DNA of 64,000 nt from Allacma fusca. Taxonomy: Eukaryota; Arthropoda; Collembola; Symphypleona; Sminthuridae. Positions 59,601 through 64,000 of this stretch are shown in pieces. The stretch spans positions 80,463,067-80,527,066 of the forward strand of contig OX359245.1 in the NCBI GenBank assembly GCA_947179485.1, in the 5' to 3' direction. The position numbers and the translations under genes are program-made. The notes beneath the pieces were generated by a model. That model was given only the letters and a program-made list of their open reading frames with translations. It was not told the origin of the DNA and searched no databases. How positions within the stretch are numbered: the first letter of the stretch is position 1; every line of letters starts with the position of its first letter.

Positions 59601-62600
59601 AAAGTTGTACGTCAACACAGATTCCCCCCAGGCAAACGGTAACGGACATTTGGTACACCGAGTTTATCAGTCACCGGGAGGTAGAATCTACGTACACCCA
59701 CCCGTGCACGCGTTGCGAGCACCACCACTTGATGTTAGTGAAACAGCTTTAAGAACATTGGTGCAAGTAGGGAGACAACTACGGGAACAGAATCCGTCAT
59801 TGACTATTGCAAATACCATCAGAAATTCTGACACAGGTACTTACTATCAGGCATTTAGACCCCAAGATAGGTTTACCGTCTATCAATCACCGAGAGGCTC
59901 GTTATACAACAGCCTACCGATAGGACGCACAGGTATACACCGCCACAGTTTACGAGGTCGAGACATCCTGCAACGAGCAACCAACAACGACAGGACCATC
60001 ATAGAAGGTGGAGAGCTTGTAACAGCACCACAACCACCACCTTCAGAACAAACATCTAGAAGCAACGAGTCGTACGTCCAAGGTGACACCTTAAGGTCAC
60101 GGACAGCAACACCTGCATCTACGACACGTGCAGCAACGACTTTTGCAGTACCAGCTAGACCAACCGGAAGGTTCATAACCAGGTCAGCAAACCGACCAAC
60201 GACACCGACAGCTCCAGCTGTCCCCGTCAGACCAAATTCAGCAGTAGCAGGACCATCTCGAGTAACAACAACTCCAACCACAAGTCAAGGTAAAGTCAGT
60301 TGGCTTGACGACTTACAATACGGAGTTAACATTTGGACAGGACCAAGTGGCAGAGTATACACCAGCGAGAACGAAGCAACCGAAGACGAGTTAGTACCAA
60401 GCAGGATAACAGTAAGACAATACTCTAAGATCGCGCGACAACAAGACAGATTCAGAAACCAGGGGGTAGAAAACGAAGCAACTTGGACAGGTCAAGTGAG
60501 ACGTCTGATCTATTACAACAGAAGGGACGGTATCATACAACGAAGGTTCAGACCAGCAAGAGATTCAAACTTTGAAGCGTTTGCAGCTACAAGAGCTGAA
60601 CACGAAGAGATTGTTCTGAGTGAACACCCGATATTTACCTTCTGGAACATAATCACCCGAAGATCTTTAGATCCAGGGCAGATCTCCAGCTACATCGCAC
60701 CCAACTTCAGACTTTACCATCGACACATCAGTCTACCGAACGGCGTTCGCAGACAAAGGGTACCACCAGGCTTCTTGGAAGAAGTCGAGAACGAACACGA
60801 CCACCAAGAGGCACTGAATAGATTAATTCACGACCCTAACGTAGAAATCTTGAGTGACACGTCCAGCGAGGAAGAAGAAGAGCAGGTAGTACAGAGAGAC
60901 ACTCCAAGACGTGAGAGTGGTCAGCATAACAGTGTACAGTCTAGTGAAGAGACAGACCACATTTTTATTGGAGTTGACGAAGAGGACTTCATTATTCCAG
61001 AAGTACCAGGTCAATTCACGATAAGAATCTCTATAGACGACGCCTACGACGCAGCGTTCAGAGCAATTGAAAGAGACGAAGAGATACAAGAGGAAGTCCG
61101 ATTTGTGGATAATACCGGAGAAACTCACTTCTTCCCAAGAATCCGACTCCGAGATCTTAGTCCGGAAACTCAAGTAGTACTCACTCAAGTCAGAAAAAGA
61201 CGTAAACCCCTACGAGCACGCCGTCAAATTGGAAATAACCAACCCAGACCACCAGGCCCAGGACCAAGTGGATCAGGGAGAGGAAACCAGCCGAGAGGAG
61301 CTAATAACAACAACTCCCACAACCAGCGACCATCACAATCAAGGTCAAATCCAGGTCGAGGAGGCTCAAGAGGAGGTAGACACATTGGAGAAAGACAGAG
61401 AGCAAGGAGTGACCCCGGAAGTTCCGGAGGAAGTAGCTCATCATCCAGCTCCAGTAGTAGCAACTCAAGTAATCCTCACGACTTCGAGGCCTTCGACAAC
61501 TGGAGGAATAGACAGATTGTGAACAGAAATAATTTCTTCAACCAGGTCAACGTTAACATCATCAACCCATACGTACCACTCAATCGCAATCAGGGAATAC
61601 GTATTGAGGAAGTTGCAGACCAAGAACAAGTACGAATAATTCCAAGGAGACATCTGGACGACGACATGACCGCCCTCATGTTTCCCAAAGTAGAATTCAA
61701 ACCGGGTGTAGATGACCCAGAGACAGCCTTCGCAACAGCCGAACTTCAGACCAACAGGTTCGGAGGAGATACCATCATAACCAGGATGCAATACGTACAG
61801 ATCATCTTTGACCCACCCGTCAGGGATTGGATCAGAAATTGGATTGCCGAACGAAGATTACATGAGGAACTACCCTACGACACCATTAACTGGGACGAAT
61901 TCAGGGAGGAATTTTTAATAAGGTACAGTATCACCGACCAAATGATACGTACACTAATGGAAAAGCGAAAGATGAATACGGATGAAGATCCATGCGCATA
62001 CATAGATGCGAAATTAGCACTAATCAATAGAGTCGACAGATTTATGCCCGAACTGGAGAAAATCAGACTCTTACGCGCAGGTTTAACATCCGAATACATA
62101 GTTTTCTGCCGAGGATGGACAGCAGGGACTGTAGCAGATTTCATAGAGGGAATCAAGCAGTATGATGAAGACCGAAAGACGGACGGCGCGGAATCTATTG
62201 AGACAAGATTTGCCAAAGTCCAAGAAATGTTGGAGAAATTAACCTCCGGAATGAAACCCGTTCCAGCGGAAACAACTGTAGTGAAAATAGCTGCAGTGAG
62301 AGAACAACAGGACTATCGGAGACCTGAGAATAGACCTAATGACCAACGAGGACGAAGTCCAGGTCAGGGAAACTTCAACAACTCACGGAATTCCAGCCCA
62401 GGTTACAGTAACAATAACAACTACCCGGACAGGGGACGTAACAACCAAGGGTATGATGACCGAAGAAATTATGGGAACCGAGGTAGATCTCCAACACCTG
62501 AGAGATTCTACAATAATCAAGACAGGAGTAGGCCTCAGTACAGAAATGATGGCAACAGCTCCAACAACCAAGGTTACCCTCAGCGGAACCAAAACTTCGG

Positions 62601-63264
62601 ATCTAGACAAAGTCCGAACCGACAATACTACAACAACAACCCTAACAATCAGGGAAATCGTCAGTGGAATGACCAACAGATGAACCAAGGGTACAACCAA
62701 TCCTACAACGGCTATAACAGCCAAGGATTTAATCAAACTCAAGGCTTTATGCCACCCCAAGGGTTTAATCCGAATCAAGGATACCCACCACAACAAGGTT
62801 ATGCACCATTTCAAGGTTATGCACCTACCCAAGGGTATGGACCATCTCAAGGATACGTACCTCAACAAGGATACGGTCAAGGGCAAAATGCAGGGTACGC
62901 CAACCCTGGCATGCAGCAAATTCAGGCCAACCCACAAGGTTACCAGAACCAGGGTTATCAGCCCAACAATAACCAAGGAGGTCAACGACCCCAACAGTAC
63001 AACAACAATAACAACAGGAGTAGAACTAACTCCAGGGACCGGAACAGCCAAAGCAATGACAGAAACAACTCATGGAGAAATCAACCAGACCGCCAGGAGC
63101 AGTCACAACCGATACCGGGACAATTGGCGCTAGAATCCACCCAAACCGACATAAAGTGTTTCGGATGTGGAGAGATGGGCCACCTGAGGAGGAATTGCCC
63201 ACACAAAAGACAATCTAGCCCATATCCGTCGGGAAACTCACAGAGGGGGACGCACCCCCAGTAA
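56698..63264 (+). CDS. gag: Gag polyprotein of the Ty3/gypsy element, 2188 aa
   Basis: The first ATG (56698) has G at -3 and +4; an in-frame stop lies about 14 codons upstream. Residues 1-1650 are long, low-complexity and Q/N/T/S/R-rich with a few ordered-looking islands: about 475-620 (FLVVRGLEGQLIEVYHRLAQ) and three related motifs VYQSPGGRIYVHPP, VYQSPRGSLYNSLP and IWTGPSGRVYTSEN between about 990 and 1225. Residues 1660-1830 are the capsid-like retrotransposon-gag region (VRDWIRNWIAERRLHEELPY, WDEFREEFLIRY, PCAYIDAKLALINRVDRF). Residues 1880-2150 are an N/Q/G/Y/R-rich tract with QGYAPTQGYGPSQGYVPQQG repeats. One CCHC knuckle follows (C2154, C2157, H2162, C2167). Typical Ty3/gypsy Gags are a few hundred residues, so the N-terminal extension is exceptional. 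Opposite-strand ORFs of up to 222 codons are shadows of the biased composition. Confidence 0.93.
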   Translation: MEPEKNQHLSRREPPPAPSIPSRRTTRSAGPVPQNETGLEEILARRKEERKAAKAKANTATAGVDLSSTSSASTSTVMEESGSTTLALSAQSPSGSQATGHGDNPDNNDESMDVFLDTVSTPVTGTATSPKRTPTVSTAQTPKFSKTKVVQGQNLHRLAMQRELRDLEVTNLEGQQVQQDQEVETTGEFMLNARGDMVFVSHDADPTIKEILSQFNQPEERPTSSAATSSFEIITDPGSNHTSVEEGEQGFATPESEIEDVTNESPNNVVVSNSTNPVGNEDIPQDTSVQSQQDVQSQGMCSKATGQTKQQVNQQSSTELDDLEDSNRPIAIATSTPEIIQQGNLSTHSSFRDNLAITQSDESTEQSEQGDSPTGVPRTNNSIGSDRDQVTTQLNQQLSNLSINDHCKVSQSNTTVSQQPDIQQLVRDRFLSRPSPGFSNRGDVGFQRTLSRVSESTEQEGPVEDQLPPIREGLDNIQRVEENFVQLVTGTGVIVPAGSFQQLVTTAGFQRNSVENFLVVRGLEGQLIEVYHRLAQNLYTGTVQWTHFFLRLAEVTHRRDNNRDPNREEREVLRTRAFEYGRNVRDNIFIPTDVIRNLLEHRVLSLRSHQAHQDSQIFFNDTPRYTTVIQSGRLSENLEFGQQRQERRVSNESRSGPEQEPNNNGTTQQGVIDSSADDIISRYLRYEQRNPPVTRNPVTGLLEPASRSTLRTISGEPTVQPVTPRRISPESLNTSSSSINKAIAQAIASATLQAGLTTPRNQKSSNSDRDHLRPSNQVTDSNQVDYSSPRSQLFQKSVRGHYRVKSAEENSNLNPRTRPQGITTRERPSNSRCETAIQKGSPRAPTTSPTVQTGNQTPAGSSTAQPRVTPRSSNSCRSTPTTGDRGQSSRHSNSHETTQQINPVHISPASQNRQVSTENTPRNRPTQPNLQFRPQPTQDDLETPTEEVETTQIGNTSQANVKRDLTTTKLYVNTDSPQANGNGHLVHRVYQSPGGRIYVHPPVHALRAPPLDVSETALRTLVQVGRQLREQNPSLTIANTIRNSDTGTYYQAFRPQDRFTVYQSPRGSLYNSLPIGRTGIHRHSLRGRDILQRATNNDRTIIEGGELVTAPQPPPSEQTSRSNESYVQGDTLRSRTATPASTTRAATTFAVPARPTGRFITRSANRPTTPTAPAVPVRPNSAVAGPSRVTTTPTTSQGKVSWLDDLQYGVNIWTGPSGRVYTSENEATEDELVPSRITVRQYSKIARQQDRFRNQGVENEATWTGQVRRLIYYNRRDGIIQRRFRPARDSNFEAFAATRAEHEEIVLSEHPIFTFWNIITRRSLDPGQISSYIAPNFRLYHRHISLPNGVRRQRVPPGFLEEVENEHDHQEALNRLIHDPNVEILSDTSSEEEEEQVVQRDTPRRESGQHNSVQSSEETDHIFIGVDEEDFIIPEVPGQFTIRISIDDAYDAAFRAIERDEEIQEEVRFVDNTGETHFFPRIRLRDLSPETQVVLTQVRKRRKPLRARRQIGNNQPRPPGPGPSGSGRGNQPRGANNNNSHNQRPSQSRSNPGRGGSRGGRHIGERQRARSDPGSSGGSSSSSSSSSSNSSNPHDFEAFDNWRNRQIVNRNNFFNQVNVNIINPYVPLNRNQGIRIEEVADQEQVRIIPRRHLDDDMTALMFPKVEFKPGVDDPETAFATAELQTNRFGGDTIITRMQYVQIIFDPPVRDWIRNWIAERRLHEELPYDTINWDEFREEFLIRYSITDQMIRTLMEKRKMNTDEDPCAYIDAKLALINRVDRFMPELEKIRLLRAGLTSEYIVFCRGWTAGTVADFIEGIKQYDEDRKTDGAESIETRFAKVQEMLEKLTSGMKPVPAETTVVKIAAVREQQDYRRPENRPNDQRGRSPGQGNFNNSRNSSPGYSNNNNYPDRGRNNQGYDDRRNYGNRGRSPTPERFYNNQDRSRPQYRNDGNSSNNQGYPQRNQNFGSRQSPNRQYYNNNPNNQGNRQWNDQQMNQGYNQSYNGYNSQGFNQTQGFMPPQGFNPNQGYPPQQGYAPFQGYAPTQGYGPSQGYVPQQGYGQGQNAGYANPGMQQIQANPQGYQNQGYQPNNNQGGQRPQQYNNNNNRSRTNSRDRNSQSNDRNNSWRNQPDRQEQSQPIPGQLALESTQTDIKCFGCGEMGHLRRNCPHKRQSSPYPSGNSQRGTHPQ
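63231..63259 (+). promoter_or_regulatory. Programmed -1 ribosomal frameshift site
   Basis: The slippery heptamer GGGAAAC (63231-63237) sits in the correct phase (TC-G GGA AAC in the gag frame). A 7-nt spacer TCACAGA and a hairpin GGGGG-ACGCA-CCCCC (63245-63259) follow, nine codons before the gag stop. The pol frame opens at 63219 after TAG and stays open to the window end, so the overlap 63219-63264 contains the site. GGGAAAC with a 5-8-nt spacer and a G/C-rich stem is an established frameshift design. A pseudoknot partner for the ACGCA loop was not seen nearby. Confidence 0.9.
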
Positions 63265-64000
63265 TTAAGGATATCCAAGAAAGAATGAATGCAATTATAG
63301 CAACTAGAGTAGAAAGTCAGTCAAAAGACGACGAAGAATTAGAAATTATTGATCTCAACCCATGTCGTTTATCAAACGGCAACAAGTCAACTTTACAAGT
63401 GCAAATATGCAGTATGATGATACCAGCTTTACTAGATTCAGGAGCAACAAGATCCTGTATCCAAAGAAACTTAGTACCAAGATGTGCGGAAATAAAAGAA
63501 GTTCCAAGCGCTCTGCGAGTAGCAGTAGCTAATGCAGAATTAGTAAAACCAATTTGTCTCACCAAATTCACAATGATGATTGAAGGTGAAAAACTTTTAT
63601 TCAAAGGTCTAGTGATGGAAACACTGGAACCACGAATGATTATAGGTGAAGATCTTTTATCACGTTATGGAATAACGTTGGATTACAAGAATAATGAAAT
63701 ACGGAGTGACCGATTTCAAACAGTTCCAATGACTAGAGACACTCATCTCTACGTCGGGGAGAAAAAGGCCGACGTAGAATTTGTCAGGTCAATTTTTTCG
63801 TTCCATGAAGTCAAAGTACCAAGGAACATGATGTGCAGGACCCGAAAAGCAGTCACAATACCAGCCTATGGACACATGAAAGTGCCCATACAAATTCCAA
63901 AACGTATCAAAAAGGATTTTTATTTGCAACCATCAGAAAAGCTTTACACCAGCAAGCGACTTTTAGTAGCCGCAGGTGTAGTACCAAATGAAGAACCTTT
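63237..64000 (+). CDS. pol: Pol polyprotein start: aspartic protease (partial, runs off the window)
   Basis: Frame -1 relative to gag, open from 63219 to the end of the window; translation would enter at 63237 after slippage. The protease active site is LLDSGATRSC (D-S-G at 63435-63443, DSG in place of the commoner DTG). The second protease hallmark, MIIGEDLLSRYGI, lies at about 63630-63670. This pair is diagnostic of Ty3/gypsy retropepsins. About 110 further codons follow (with HEVKVPRNMMCRTRKAV, IPAYGHMKVPIQIP), corresponding to the protease to reverse transcriptase linker; reverse transcriptase motifs are not reached. A standalone start at ATG 63285 or 63414 is possible but less likely than frameshifting. 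Confidence 0.9.

Larger units (their letters stand above)
53023..64000 (+). mobile_element. Ty3/gypsy LTR retrotransposon, 5' part (runs off the window)
   Basis: Order: 5' LTR (53023-53603), untranslated leader (53604-56697), gag (56698-63264), -1 frameshift site (63231-63259), pol beginning with an aspartic protease (63237-64000). A Gag with a retrotransposon-gag capsid region and one CCHC knuckle, followed by a DSG protease in the -1 frame, fits Ty3/gypsy. Reverse transcriptase, RNase H, integrase and the 3' LTR would lie to the right, so completeness cannot be judged. The reading frames seen are intact, suggesting a young copy. It is inserted directly after block B. Confidence 0.92.

Noticed and set aside
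56670-63278. Antisense and out-of-frame ORFs inside gag, including a 222-codon valine/leucine-rich one
   Set aside because: Shadows of the Q/N/T/P-rich gag codons read in other frames; they have no recognisable domains.

Overview
This is eukaryotic, almost certainly invertebrate (arthropod-like) DNA. The evidence is spliced gene structure (three GT/GC-AG introns in one gene), many hAT-type DNA transposons with 8-bp target duplications, extensive minisatellites, and a Ty3/gypsy LTR retrotransposon with a Gag-Pol frameshift. No bacterial-style operon, rRNA, tRNA or CRISPR array was seen. The species cannot be named from the sequence.

Layout. (1) 1-10609: eight near-identical head-to-tail copies of a 1326-bp unit, continuing off the left edge. 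Each copy carries a TATA-type promoter-like block and none has an ORF of 60 codons or more. A truncated ninth copy (10610 on) ends in an expanded 33-bp sub-repeat. (2) About 12-53 kb: an old, decayed direct tandem duplication with units of roughly 9-14 kb. The same blocks recur in the same order and orientation: a 19-bp minisatellite with fixed flanks, a relic terminal exon, a block with a 32-bp minisatellite, and further conserved blocks. The best preserved unit holds a minus-strand gene whose last four exons (43829-46101) splice in frame; a relic of its terminal exon lies at 33660-33785. (3) Scattered through this region are at least six short non-autonomous hAT-like elements delimited by terminal inverted repeats and 8-bp duplications (five perfect, one 7 of 8). 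One is nested in another, two sit side by side in one duplicated block whose paralogues show the empty sites, and one lies in an intron. Each carries dense copies of its own short word near its ends. (4) 53023-64000: the 5' part of a Ty3/gypsy retrotransposon: a 581-bp LTR, a 3.1-kb leader with a recurring GGCCG...TGAGC motif, a 2188-codon gag ORF, a textbook -1 frameshift site (GGGAAAC, 7-nt spacer, 5-bp G/C hairpin), and the start of pol with the aspartic protease. Reverse transcriptase, integrase and the 3' LTR lie beyond the right edge.

How it fits together: the retroelement is the only clearly intact coding system. Its Gag is unusual in size and has a glutamine/asparagine/glycine/tyrosine-rich tract resembling yeast prion domains between the capsid region and the zinc knuckle. 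The host gene locus looks like a multigene cluster that duplicated, lost exons and was then peppered with hAT elements. Coordinates of homologous blocks were found by eye and are approximate; hAT termini, exon borders, LTR ends and the frameshift site were read base by base.
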